A stretch of 64,000 nucleotides of DNA, from the NCBI GenBank assembly GCA_019022495.1, contig JAFEKR010000008.1, positions 1 through 64,000 of the forward strand, written 5' to 3'. A program made the position numbers and the translations under genes. The notes below the pieces were generated by a model that had not been told where the DNA came from, did no database searches, and saw only the letters and a list, made by a program, of their open reading frames with translations. This DNA is from Epichloe hybrida. Its lineage: Eukaryota; Ascomycota; Sordariomycetes; Hypocreales; Clavicipitaceae. How positions within the stretch are numbered: position 1 is the first letter of the stretch; the number at the start of each line of letters is the position of its first letter. Of this stretch, positions 1 to 10,379 are shown piece by piece.

Positions 1-2701
1 TAGACTCTTTAGAATCAGAGCTATAATAATTATAAAGCTCTAAATATTGCTTAGTAGTAATATTTCCCTCCTTTTTCTAATTCTTTAATAAGATTAATTC
101 CTTTAAAGGAAAATTCTTTAAAGAAGTTTGTCTCTTTATAAGAATATTACCTCTAGTATTAAAAGTACTTTCTATAGCACTAGAGGTAGTAGGAATAGCA
201 AGGTATTTCCTAGTAATAATACTTAAAATAAGGAAAGATTTAGTATTATCTTCCTACTATTTAAAGATATCCTCCTATAATAATATTAATATATTAATAA
301 GAATATTAATATCAGAAAGGGATTTACTTACCTTATCTTCTTAAATATCTAGCTTAGTATAAGTAGAAATCTCATTTTTTCTACTCTTTTAAATAGATTT
401 TTCCCTCTTATTAGGAAATAAACCTTTATAAAGATTAGTTTTAGGCTTAAGCCTAGGATTTTTAAAAGTCCTAGGTTAACTAGGCCCTGCAAGATTAACT
501 ATAAATTAGGTATTTGCGTATTAATCTTGCTTGCTAATATTACTATTAGCTTAGTTCTCTTTATAAAAAGGTAAAATCCTAATAATATTATATATTAGTA
601 TATTAAAACTATACATAACTTATAAGAAAGGGTTATTATACTTATAAATTATAGTCCTTTTTAAGGTTTTTAATTAACCTTTCTAAGGTTTAATTTTCTA
701 AATTTAGCTTTTCCTTTATAGTAAAAAGGTTAATCTAAGGGTCTAATAACATAGCATATAGATAAGGCTAATATAAGAAGTAATTATTTCCTATATCTTT
801 AGGAAAATAATTAGCTAGCTTATTTAAGCTAATATCTATAAATACTATAAAGGCCTTACCTTAAAGGCTATAAGTTTCCTATTATAAGTTAGTATATAAA
901 GGATATAATTTAATATAAGAAGTAATATAAATACCTAGTAAATATAAGCCTTTTAGTTCTCTTTTATATTATTAAGATATTTATATATCCTAATAATAAA
1001 AAGTAGGACTAAACCTAAAGTATTATACTTCTAGCTTTAAAGTATAATAGTAAGTTCATAAAAGACCTCTAATATGCTGCTTAGGGTAGCTAAATTAGCC
1101 TATTCTTATCTTATTAGAATAGCATCCTTAAGAGCTGTAATATTAGACTCCTTATTAAGAAAAATAATAGCTTCTTTAAGCTCTCAAGAAGTATTAATTA
1201 TCTTATAGGTTAAATTCCACCTAGTTTTAATAGCTAAAGATATAATTAGTATTATATAAAATAATATATATTAAAGATAACTTACTTAAAGGAATTCTTA
1301 TAATATTGTAATTCTTAGTAATATAGCCTTCATTTTTTGCCTTATGTAAAGATTTTAACTAAGTCTTATATAATCCTTAGTTATTCTCAATAATAATAGT
1401 AACCTTTTTAATTTTACTAAGGATTCCTATATAAATATTAGTAATAATACTAATAATAACTATAATAAATTACTTACTATTTGCTAAGGATTTAAATTCC
1501 TTATAATCTTATCTCTCCTTAATAAAAGAGATATCTTCTGTAAAATAGTGTACAAATTCACTATTCTTAAAAGCTTCTAAATTCTCTTTAAAAGAAGTTA
1601 ATTTAATAAAGCTTATTATAATATCCTTTATAATAATATTTAAAACATATACTACACATTAAATATTATAAGATTCTTCTATAATAATATATTAAAACCA
1701 AGATACATGATTTATATCTTTATTAAAGATCATAAATATAAGCCCAGTAGAACTAATATATAAAGATAGTTATAATAGAATAATAGGATTTACTTACCTA
1801 AAAGCTTATATTTAAGTTAAAAGTTTAGGTCTAGCTAACTAGCTATAATACCTAAATAGAACTTAGAATTGATTAAAGTCTAGATATCTAACTGAATAGA
1901 TATAAATCCTTGATTTTGAAGATTATATTGGATTTTCTGGATAATTTGCTGCTTAGAAATATTATACATAGTATGAATTCTATATGTAATACTTCTATAA
2001 TTTAGCAAAGAAGCTAAATTATTATTCCTAAGTTTTAAGTTAGCTAATATATATAAAAAATAGTATAAAAAAGAATATATTACTTACCTAGAATAATAAT
2101 TTAGTAATTCTTTAAAGGAATTACTATTAATAATAGCAAAAGCAATATTGTTTTCTAGTATAAATCTTATAACTAGATTAATTGCCTTTTCTAATGAAAA
2201 TTCCTCTAAGGAAATTGTAGAATTTTAAGCCCTTTTAGTAGGAAAAAAGAATATTAAAGATAATTAGCCTAGGGATTATGGCTAGATTTCAGGCACTATT
2301 AAAATATTAGTAATAAGATAAGATAATTATAAGATAATATAAATAACTTACTTATTATCTTAGTAGGTTATTTTTCTTCTAATTTAGAAGTAGTAATATC
2401 CTTATGCTTTAGCTTATAATAGGATATTCTATTAGAAGCTTAGAATCTCTTAGCCTTACTTTTAAAAGTAAAAGTATAATTTAGTTGTAAACAAAAACAT
2501 ATAATTACCCTTTCTTTATTTAAATTAATTTTAAATAACGAAAAATTAAATAAAATATAAGTAAATATATATAATTTTAAAGAGAATTTCTAACTAGCCT
2601 AATTTTCTAGGTCTTTTTCATGTAAACCTAGAAGATTACTAGGCTAGCTAGGCCTAATAGGCTGAGAATATTTATTAGAAGGATAAAAAGAGGAATCCAT
2701 G
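1..2701 (-). pseudogene. hAT-family transposase, RIP-degraded, 3' end cut by window edge
   Basis: Cut-and-paste DNA transposase of the hAT superfamily, read right to left from an ATG at 2699-2701 (start MDSSFYPSNKYSQPI). Three family blocks are readable once stops are ignored. The first, near 1620-1690, reads CVVYVLNIIIKDI and matches the hAT 'RC.AH.LNL..KD' block. The second, near 960-1230, reads TRWNLTYK, then ELKEAI, then ILEVFYELT; it matches the hAT 'TRWNSTY...LE..YE.T' block. The third, near 60-210, is the C-terminal dimerisation block AIPTTSSAIESTFNTRGN. In-frame stops are mainly TAA/TAG where Gln or Trp is expected, so this is a RIP-killed copy. Short AT-rich stretches between blocks may be introns. 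The terminal repeat on the left lies outside the window and I did not find a convincing one on the right. The superfamily call is firm; exact limits are not. Confidence 0.82.
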
Positions 2702-3534
2702 TTAAATAAGAGGTGTTTTTTGCTATTTTTTGCTGTTTTTTACTGAATTTTGCTAAATTTTGCTAAATTTAATTTTTTCTTTTTTCTTTTTTCGTTTTAT
2801 TATGTTTTTTTATTTGCCAGACATATTTGGCTACACAGCGGATTAGAAACGGAACCAAGCCAGAACAGAGGCAACTGTTACCTAGTAACATTAACAGTTC
2901 CAAACCTAATAGTTAAAACACACGTTAGTAGCCGCCCCTATTTAGCAAGTTAGCTCCATTACTAAGCTAGAGGAGGGCTAACTTACTAATAATAAGATAG
3001 TACTAATACCTAAGGTCCTAAATTAAATAAGATTTGCAGGAAATATATTAGACTTCTCTTAGTATACTAAGCTAAGGTAAATTAGTAGCAAACTAAGCCT
3101 AGAATAAAGGCAAATATAACTTACAAATAAACCCTTCTTTATAACCTATGTATATTACTTCTTAGTTATAGACTTCCCTAGAAAGTCCTTATACTTATAG
3201 GATTCCTAGGTAAATTAGAGCTAGATAAGTAGTAACACTAGAGTACTTATAGCTTCTAGTATTATTATACTAGATTTAGTCTAAATCTATAGTAAATATT
3301 AGTAAATAACCTAACCCTAGCCTAGGATAGCTTTAAATAGCTAGAAAGAAAAGAAAAACCTATAGGAAGTTTAATATAAAGAGAAGAAAAAGACTAGGAC
3401 TCTAGGGGGGGGAGAGCTCTCTTTTATACCTATAAAAGGGGGGGGGGGATAATTTAAATAACTTACTTAAAAATAAAGCATAATATAATTAATAAATCTA
3501 ATAATATATAAGTAATCTTAACCTAGGACTACCC
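2702..3534. other. AT-rich spacer upstream of the hAT transposase
   Basis: No coding frame is supported. This is probably the 5' non-coding part of the hAT element. A 12-bp imperfect inverted repeat (2943-2954 with 2977-2988, TAGCAAGTTAGC against GCTAACTTACTA) could form a hairpin. A G8 run lies near 3405 and a G10 run near 3439. No terminal inverted repeat could be assigned. Confidence 0.4.
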
Positions 3535-3550
3535 TAGTCTAGGGCTATAA

Positions 3551-4042
3551 CTACCCTCCCCCTATACTAATTAAATAAAACTAGGTGCTTAGACTTTACT
3601 AAATATATAAGGTAAAGGTAAGCTAGAGATAGCTAAAAAGTAAGGCTATAGGAGAGATAGCATAGAAGTAAGGCTATAGGAGAGATAGCATAGAAGTAAA
3701 TAAGAAGTAAATTAATACTATAAATCTAGATTTACTTTACCTTAGCCTAAAGTAAAGAGAATTAGGATAGGCATATTATTACACTAGAATATAACTAGAA
3801 GGGGCTTATTCTATATATTTTTCCTTTCTTTTCTTTTTAATAGGATAAGGCTAGTATAAGCTAGTAATAAACATCTATAATAGGAAACACACTAAGCGGC
3901 GTAAACCTATTACAAGGCTAGCGCTAGCCTATATATAGATATAAGGGGGTTTTTCTTCCTAGTATAAGGTTTTCCCTTTTGACTTAGTAGTAAGAGGACT
4001 AGTAATAGCTATCTATAGAGCTAACTAGCGTACATAATATAT
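3551..4042. repeat. Direct repeat copy 1 (heavily RIPed)
   Basis: Left copy of a ~0.5-kb direct duplication whose second copy starts exactly 600 bp downstream at 4151. The copies align almost end to end. Most differences are C to T or G to A in this copy, e.g. CTATACTAATTAAATAAAAC here against CTGTGCCGATTGAACAAAAC in copy 2. This copy also holds a short tandem duplication at about 3645-3705 (unit AAGGCTATAGGAGAGATAGC...). I see no coding frame. It might be a solo-LTR-like or MITE-like unit, but no termini were resolved. Confidence 0.75.
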
Positions 4043-4082
4043 GTTTTTTTATTGTTTCTTTTGCATGATTTTCTATGTTTTT

Positions 4083-4136
4083 TAAGGGGTTTTTTTAGGG
4101 GTTTTTGGTTTTTTTTTAGGGGTTTTAGGGGTGTCC
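4083..4136 (+). repeat. G/T-rich TTTAGGGG-like tract 1
   Basis: Irregular runs of GGGG separated by T3-T9, resembling degenerate telomere-type repeats. The same tract follows repeat copy 2, so it belongs to the duplicated unit rather than to a chromosome end. Clustered G4 runs could form a quadruplex. Confidence 0.5.
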
Positions 4137-4150
4137 AGGGCCTTTCGTAA

Positions 4151-4622
4151 CTGCCCTCCCCCTGTGCCGATTGAACAAAACCAGGTGCTCAGACTTTACT
4201 AGACGTACGAGGCGGAGGCGGGCCGGAGATAGCTGAAAAGTGAGGCTACGGAAGAGTTAGCGCGAAAGTGAATAAGAAGTGAATTAACACTGCAAGTCCG
4301 GATTTACTTTACCCTAGCCTAAAGCAAAGAGACTTAGGATAAATGTGTTATTACACTAGAATAGGACTAGAAGGGGCTTATTTTATATATTTTTCCTTTC
4401 TTTCCTTTCTTTTTTCTTTTTAATAGAATAAGGCTAGTGTAAGCTAGTAACAAATACTTACGATAGGAAACACACTAAGTGGCGCAGACCTGTGACAAGG
4501 CTAGCGCCAGCCTATACATAGACGTAAGGGGGTTTTTCTTCCTAGTATAGGGTTTTCCCTTTTAACTTAGTAGCAGGAGTACTAGTAATAGCTATCTATA
4601 GAGCTAACTAGCGTAAATAATA
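4151..4622. repeat. Direct repeat copy 2 (lightly RIPed)
   Basis: Right copy of the duplication at 3551. It keeps many CpG and CpA sites lost from copy 1 (e.g. GACGTACGAGGCGGAGGCGG near 4193), so the pair shows the direction of mutation directly. Both copies end in GAGCTAACTAGCGTA...ATAATATAT and are followed by the same TTTAGGGG-like tract. Confidence 0.75.
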
Positions 4623-4626
4623 TATA

Positions 4627-4700
4627 TAAGGGGTTTTTTTAGGGGTTTTTGGTTTTTTTTTAGGGGTTTTAGGGGTTTTTAGGGTTTTTTTGGGTTTTTT
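4627..4700 (+). repeat. G/T-rich TTTAGGGG-like tract 2
   Basis: Second, longer copy of the tract seen at 4083. It has five GGG/GGGG runs interspersed with T runs and ends at GGGTTTTTTATAGC. Confidence 0.5.
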
Positions 4701-5050
4701 ATAGCTAAAAAGAGATTTCAAAGAAACTTAAATAAGAAGGATAATAAAGGATAATAGTAAGAATAATAAGTAAGCTTTTCTTATATGATTTGGATTTTTT
4801 GGAATTTTTTATAATATTTATAAGGGAAAAAGAAAAGAAAAGAAAAGAAAAGAAAAGAGAAGCAAGGTAATAGTACACAAAAAAAATCACGTAATTTTTT
4901 TGCCTTACTTTAATGACTGATCTATTTAATTTACTATACATTGCTTACATAACATATACCCCACTTTAAGACTTACTTTTAGACTTACTTTTTTATTTAT
5001 ATTCTTTATTTAAAGATAGTAATATCTTATATATAAATATATAGTAAAAA
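4701..5050. other. AT-rich spacer with AAAAG microsatellite; ends in TSD of A1
   Basis: Non-coding. An AAAAG microsatellite occupies about 4826-4862. The stretch 4955-5045 contains ATACCCCACTTTAAGACTTA, similar to ATAATACCCCACTTTTATTT near 37530, so it may belong to the same element as the hAT-like end at 37620. AAAAA at 5046-5050 is the left target-site duplication of element A1. Confidence 0.5.
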
Positions 5051-5311
5051 TGTTGGTTACACCAAGGTCCTGCGCAGGTAATAGGGGAATCCCGTATAAT
5101 TAAAGTCGATAATAGTTTGATAGTTAGCTAGGAAAGAGGGAGAAGAGAGGGAAAGTCTAGATGCTGGAAAAGTAAGCGAAATCCGTGACTAAGGCAAAAG
5201 AGGGGGTGGCAAATTAATACAGCTAATTATATTACATATATTGCGCTAGACCTATAATTTAGTCTAGTCTTTAGCTATAATTAAACTAATAAAGATCCGA
5301 AGGATTTAACA
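5051..5311 (-). repeat. A1 3' LTR
   Basis: A 261-bp LTR. On the plus strand it starts TGTTGGTTACACCAAGG and ends GATCCGAAGGATTTAACA. Copies of the same family occur at 29339, 30649, 37139, 38875, 45347, 51845 and 56731. It retains more CpG than the element body. Confidence 0.93.
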
Positions 5312-6087
5312 CTAGTAGTCTCTCTTTTTTTCCTTTGTGGCTAAAGAGCTTAAAAACGTAATAAAAAGTAAATTAAAGGAAAGTGTATATAAGTGAATCC
5401 CTTTATAGGAATCCGCTACTCTAATTAGCTATTATAGTATTAGTTAATTAAATTAATCTATTAGTCCTTACCTAAGCTCTTATCCCCTAATATTATAAGT
5501 CTCTTTACCTATTCTTTAATATAAATTATTAATTTATTTAAATTAATTAAAGAGGAAAGTAATAAATTTAGTAATGCTTTTATTATTATATCCGCCGGAT
5601 TATTATTACTATTAATTTACCTAACTTTATAGATCTTATGCCTCTTATATAATTAATAAAGAGCTATAATATTAATTATTAGTCTCTTCTCCTTTATAGT
5701 TCCTAGCTTTATAAGGTATTTATATAATAAAAAAGAGTTAGTATAAAAAATCATAGGAATTTAAGGCATCTTTAATTAATTCGTAATCTAATGTAGAGTT
5801 ATAGAAATCACGTAAGCAATATTTACGCCTTGAACCATACTATATAATTCAGAGGTAAGCGCGCTATAAGTAACTCTCTTGCTCTTTATTAAGCTATACG
5901 TAATAATATTACCTTTTATAATAAAGGTATTATTATCTTACATTATCTCATTACTAATCATAATTACGTATTTAATCTATAAGCTTAAATCCTTGTTATT
6001 AGCAAGTAATCTATTTATAAACATAAAGAGCTTTGCCTCCTTAAGAACTAAAGGGATATATTATAGTCTATGTTACTAATTCTTAAT
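5312..6087 (-). pseudogene. A1 pol 3' part (RNase H), degraded
   Basis: C-terminal part of a Ty1/copia polyprotein, next to the 3' LTR. It is the reverse complement of 51046-51843 in A3, where the RNase H frame is readable (LFVFVDRSLANN and, near its end, RxINSNDNPADA). The block ends exactly at CTACT, where Gypsy-1 is inserted. Multiple TAA/TAG codons interrupt it. Confidence 0.8.
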
Positions 6088-6092
6088 CTACT

Positions 6093-6299
6093 TGTTACGT
6101 GCTGGCTTTGCACGTTGTTGGGTCGAATCCGTCAGAGGGGCTAACGGATTCGTAGGTTTGTGAGTTATGCTAAGTTTACTTATAAAAGCTACTCTTAGGG
6201 GTAGGTTTAGATATTAGAAGTAAGTTAATTCCTTTACCTATGATGCTAAACTTGTTCTTATCCTTCTTATTAGTGGCTAAGTAGTTTTGCTACGTAATA
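6093..6299 (-). repeat. Gypsy-1 3' LTR
   Basis: 207 bp, TGTTACGTGCTGGC...CTACGTAATA. It is the same length as the right LTR, and the pair differs mostly by transitions (e.g. GGGTCGAATCCGTCAG here, AGGTTAAATCCGTTAG on the right). No clear polypurine tract precedes it on the coding strand; the adjacent sequence is GGCGCGCCTAGCACT. Confidence 0.93.
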
Positions 6300-6544
6300 A
6301 GTGCTAGGCGCGCCTTAAAAGATGACTGTCCTAGTTGTAACTAGCTAAATCCTAGTCTAATTTGGTATTTGTAATAAAGCAAAATAATTTTCTCCTAGTA
6401 ATAGAAGTGAAAACAAAGGAAAGCAAATTTATTATGTTTATTACTAAATGCGTAACTACTATACTTCTTGGATAATGTTAATTGGAATTGTTATGTTAAA
6501 TGATGAATTCTTGATTCTATAACCACTTATTCCTTTTCGCTCTA

Positions 6545-9465
6545 TGTTCTTATCCCTTTTTTCTAAATTATTCTTTTTTTTCCTTTACCTACTAAATTCC
6601 TTTGCTCTAATGTCCTTTTTGCCTTCTATAATTACGCTTAAGTTTTCCTTATTATTAAATAAAAACGCCCCTTTCTTTATATTTATTAAGTTAGTCTAGT
6701 AACCCCGTAAATTTATCTTCCTTAGTTATATTTTTATTCGCTAGCTTATCCACCTATATATGTAGTATTGCTAGATATAAAACTGCTTAAGCTGCTTTTA
6801 GCTTTAGTTCTAATTTTTTAGTTAGTCTCTATCTCTTTATTAGCGTTTCTAGCACTAGAGTGTTTATATACGCTTACTTATCTGTTAATTTAACTTTATT
6901 AGCTAATTCTAGTGTTTATAACTTTCCGTGTGGTGTTTCTAGCGCTAGAGTGTCCTTTTATACTTATACCCTAGCTAATTTAGTGCGCTTATCTGCCGTT
7001 TCTAGCGTAGCTATTACGGACCGCGGCTTTATAATACTTTTCTTTAGTGTTTGTGGTTTAGATTCCGCTAGACTTAAGACCGTTAAAATTGGTTTTGTAG
7101 TAACTGATTTTACTGTTTTTATATTTTCTTTAAGCTTCTTTTACTCTAGTAAGAGCTTGTTAATAGATGTTACTTAAAGATTAATCCTGTCCTGTAGTTC
7201 TATTACTATAGCTGCTAACTTTACTATCTTTTTCTTATGCTCTTTTTTATTAATTATATTACGCTTTAGATTGATAACCTAATTATGAAATTCCTTTAAT
7301 ATTTCACCTAATTCTAAGCTTAGGATTCTTCCTTTTTAGTCCTTTAGTATCTCTAATACCTAGATGAACTTTTTGGTTATTAATATTATATTCTTCTTTG
7401 CTACTTCCTCTAGTTTTACTACTTTAGTCTTATATTTGTTAATATCTTTATTTGCGTCTTTTATAAGGTTTTCTACCGCTTTAAATTTAGTGTCTATCTT
7501 ATTAATCTTATTAATTAAATCGTTGATTTTGCTTATCTTATACTCCTTATTTCTTTCTTTATTCTATTAGAATTCGGCTAATTTGATTATTACTAACGTC
7601 CTCCTCGTCTTAATACAAAGCAGATCTGTCCTTCTAATACTAGCGAGTCCTCCTGTGATTATGCTATTCACCCCTCTATATTTATCTACGAATCTTAAAG
7701 CTAGTAGGTTTGCTTATGGTAGAAGTAATGCTATACTATTATAGGTAGTATATTAGTGGCTACGTTTAACTATAATACTATTGTAATAAGCTGCTGCTAC
7801 TGTTTTTACCTAATTCTTTGCTTATCTAGTTGCTCTACACTTCGTTAGATTCGCTGTTAATTAATACGCTAGTTTCCCTACTTATTATGCTACCTGCTAT
7901 TATACGCTTAAAGCGGCCTATTATTTGTTAAAAATAGCAAAGATCTAGATTACTATATTCTACTATAATGTAAAGTAGGCATCCCTTAAATTTACCTCTA
8001 ATCTATTAGCTACTATAGTAGCACTATTTAAGGCGAATTTATAAGTATAAGCCTATATTACATAGCGAATATCCTATACGCTTACCTTCTGGCCTACTAT
8101 AGTGTGCCTAAAGCTACTAAAGTTAATTAATTTAATGTCTCTTCCTTTATATTTAGCGTTAAATTCCTTTATTACTCTTTTACCCACTGCTAATCTAATC
8201 TTTAGTATTAGTAGGTAATTCTCTGATCTAGATCCTAGTTTTCTAAATCTAGCGAATAGCAATTAAAAATTAAGTTTTCTAATTTGCTTGTGTACCTATA
8301 ATAGTATAATAAGGTATTTAGCAAGTATATTATTAAGTTTATCTTTAAATTTAGTCTTAAGTTCTTTTTCCTTGCCCTTAGACCTTATAAAGTTAGATTC
8401 TCTGTTACTACTAGCTCTAGTTTTAGGTTTAGATCCTTTATTATTATTACTGTTAACTTTACATTTAGCGTTCTTGTTGCTTAATTAAGTAAGGTTAATT
8501 TTCTTGGTGTTATTACCACTCTTATTACTATCCTAGTAATTAACTTTCTCTTTACTACTATTATTTTCCTTAGTTATGTGGATAAGTTTATTATTCTTTT
8601 AAGCTACTTTACTTAGAGCTTACTATGCTTATTTCTAAATTTATTCCTAATTATCTTCTAGTAGTTGCTATAATACCTGATTACTTTCTTGTCTTTTTAC
8701 CTCTGAATCTAGCGCTATAGCTAGGTAATCTTTACTGCTGTTGTTTTTTCTATCTATATCTTATAATAAGGGCTTTGTTCTAGCTACCTTTTTGATAGTA
8801 GTAGTAATAGCTTTGATGTCTTCCACGCTACCTATAGCTACCTATGATAGCTTATTTAATTTGTCTTATACTATTATTAAGCCTGCTAGATACTATTATT
8901 AGTGTAAAATTATAATTTGCTTTAGCGGATTTATAAACTCTTAAAATTAGTAAAATTCTAGTACTAACTTTAACACATAGTGTAATCACTTTAGTCCTTT
9001 AAAAACAACTGCTATGCCTAATTTGCGTAGAAGGTTGTCTGCCTATTATTTATATGCTACCTTTTCTTTATAGGAAATAACTAAGTGTTATGCTAAATCT
9101 ATATATACTAATTCTCTAACTATTTAATTTTAGCGTATTAAAGCTAGGCACTGAATATATAGGTGCACCGTATGTATTTGCTTATAAATCGTTTAGTTAT
9201 ATATATCTAACTTATTATTAAATAGAATAAAGTCTAGTCTTCTACCTAGGTGATAGCATAGGTTATAATTAATTACATAAGCTTTATATTTAAGCTTAGA
9301 GAGAGCGTTTCTATATATTATATAAAACCTCTTATAACTATTACACTTCTTTATCTCCTCTAGATAACACTCTTCTACTTCTAATAGCTTATAAAACTCT
9401 ATTCTTCTTATATTACTAAATTTACGTACCTTAGCTATATAGTAAAAGAAAGCTTTATAAGATTA
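6545..9465 (-). pseudogene. Gypsy-1 ORF2: long coiled-coil-like protein of unknown function, 3' of the chromodomain
   Basis: I do not recognise this protein. One uninterrupted frame (codons with highest coordinate divisible by 3) can be followed for roughly 970 codons, from KAFFYYIAKVRKFSNIRRIE near 9440 to about 6545. It is broken only by TAA/TAG codons of the kind RIP makes from CAA, CAG or TGG. The N-terminal third is mixed and Leu-rich. The middle (about 8700-8300) is Asn/Ser/Lys-rich and low-complexity. The stretch 8262-8074 is open for 62 codons (FARFRKLGSRSENYLLILKI, KRVIKEFNAKYKGRDIKL). The C-terminal third (about 7600-6750) is strongly Lys/Leu/Glu/Ile-rich with heptad-like spacing (YKISKINDLINKINKIDTKF), suggesting a coiled coil. 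Its frame differs from that of ORF1. It lies between the chromodomain and the 3' LTR, where some elements carry env-like or accessory ORFs. I saw no signal peptide or membrane span. A captured host gene is an alternative. Confidence 0.65.
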
Positions 9466-9477
9466 TATGCGCTTATG

Positions 9478-9790
9478 CTAAATCCTACTACGCTAAGTTT
9501 ACATAGGTATTAGGGTTATTATAAAATATAGAAAATATAATAATTTAAAGAATATAACTACGTAAGTACTAAATCTAACTACACTAAGTTTACGTAGGTA
9601 TTAGGGGTTATTATAAGGTGTAAAGAATGCAAGAGTTAAGAAAATGCAACTATATAGTTATTAAATAGCTTTATAAGGTAATAGGAAATATTAACGTTAA
9701 ATGAAATTACGTGCGCGCGTACTAGATCTAGCTACGCTAGGAATATGAAGGTATTATGAGATATTATAGGATGTAGGTTAAGTGGGTTAC
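9478..9790. repeat. Imperfect tandem repeats between ORF1 and ORF2 of Gypsy-1
   Basis: Three divergent units begin near 9482, 9574 and 9725. Each is built on ATC(C/T)A(A/G)CTACRCTA followed by GGTATTAGGGTTATTATA. They separate the chromodomain from ORF2 and could hold a promoter, splice or reinitiation signal for ORF2; that is inference. Confidence 0.5.
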
Positions 9791-9929
9791 CCTTAGCTAA
9801 TGTAATAAATAATATATATAAGAGGATGTGATAATTCTATGCTAACGCCTTGAATTCGCCCCTTGTTATTACACCTTTCCTCTAATATTATTATTCTATA
9901 GGAGGTTTAAGGCCTTTCTTTACATACTC

Positions 9930-10140
9930 CCTTGCCTAATTAATTAGGTTCTTCTTAAGATAATTCTTTACTATATCCGCTATATTAATTCTTATTTTAT
10001 TTTCTATAATCTATTAGTTATCCTTAGTAGCGTAGCCCTTCTATCTAACAAGGAATTTAATTCTTAATATTTTAGTTTACTTAAAAATCTTAATCTAATA
10101 GCTATAAATTCTCTTAATTTCCTAATGGTTTGCTTCCTGC
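9930..10140 (-). pseudogene. Gypsy-1 ORF1 C-terminus: chromodomain
   Basis: The polyprotein end shows FLVRxKGYATKDN, where x is TAG in place of the expected Trp (TGG), followed by IADIVKNYLKK. This matches the chromodomain core 'YLVKWKGY...TWEP...L..YL'. Chromodomains at the integrase C-terminus define the chromovirus branch of Ty3/gypsy and guide integration towards methylated histone H3. It is in frame with the RT and protease. Confidence 0.8.
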
Positions 10141-10379
10141 GAATTATTAAATGTAATTAGCGAAGGAGCTACCTCTTCTCTCTTAAATAGGTCTTTTCCT
10201 TAGGCTAGCTTCTAAATCTACATAGCTAATACTACTGGATGCACACGCGAATTTAGAGGGAAATCTAATTAATATACTAAGGGATTTACTTTTTCTAATA
10301 CCTTATATAGCCCTACCCTTTATAGGGACTATTTCTTCTTTAGTTTGCTAGGTAATTTATATCCCTTGTGTAGTTGTAG

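Noticed and set aside
2750..2953. Plus-strand open frame of 67 codons with a hydrophobic start
   Set aside because: Poly-T-derived Phe run just outside the hAT transposase start; no support as a gene.
4705..4941. Minus-strand open frame of 78 codons
   Set aside because: Crosses the AAAAG microsatellite and low-complexity T-rich sequence; no family resemblance.
4930..4945. Left terminal repeat partner (TATACATTGC) for the hAT-like end at 37620
   Set aside because: Only partial match to CAGAGCATTG and no 8-bp copy of TTTGTGAT beside it.
6860..7570. Two plus-strand open frames (105 and 68 codons) inside Gypsy-1
   Set aside because: They lie antisense to ORF2, whose frame is continuous over the same bases; hydrophobic composition is the complement of Lys/Glu-rich coding.
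8288..8488. Leu-rich plus-strand open frame of 66 codons
   Set aside because: Antisense shadow of the Lys/Asn-rich middle of ORF2.
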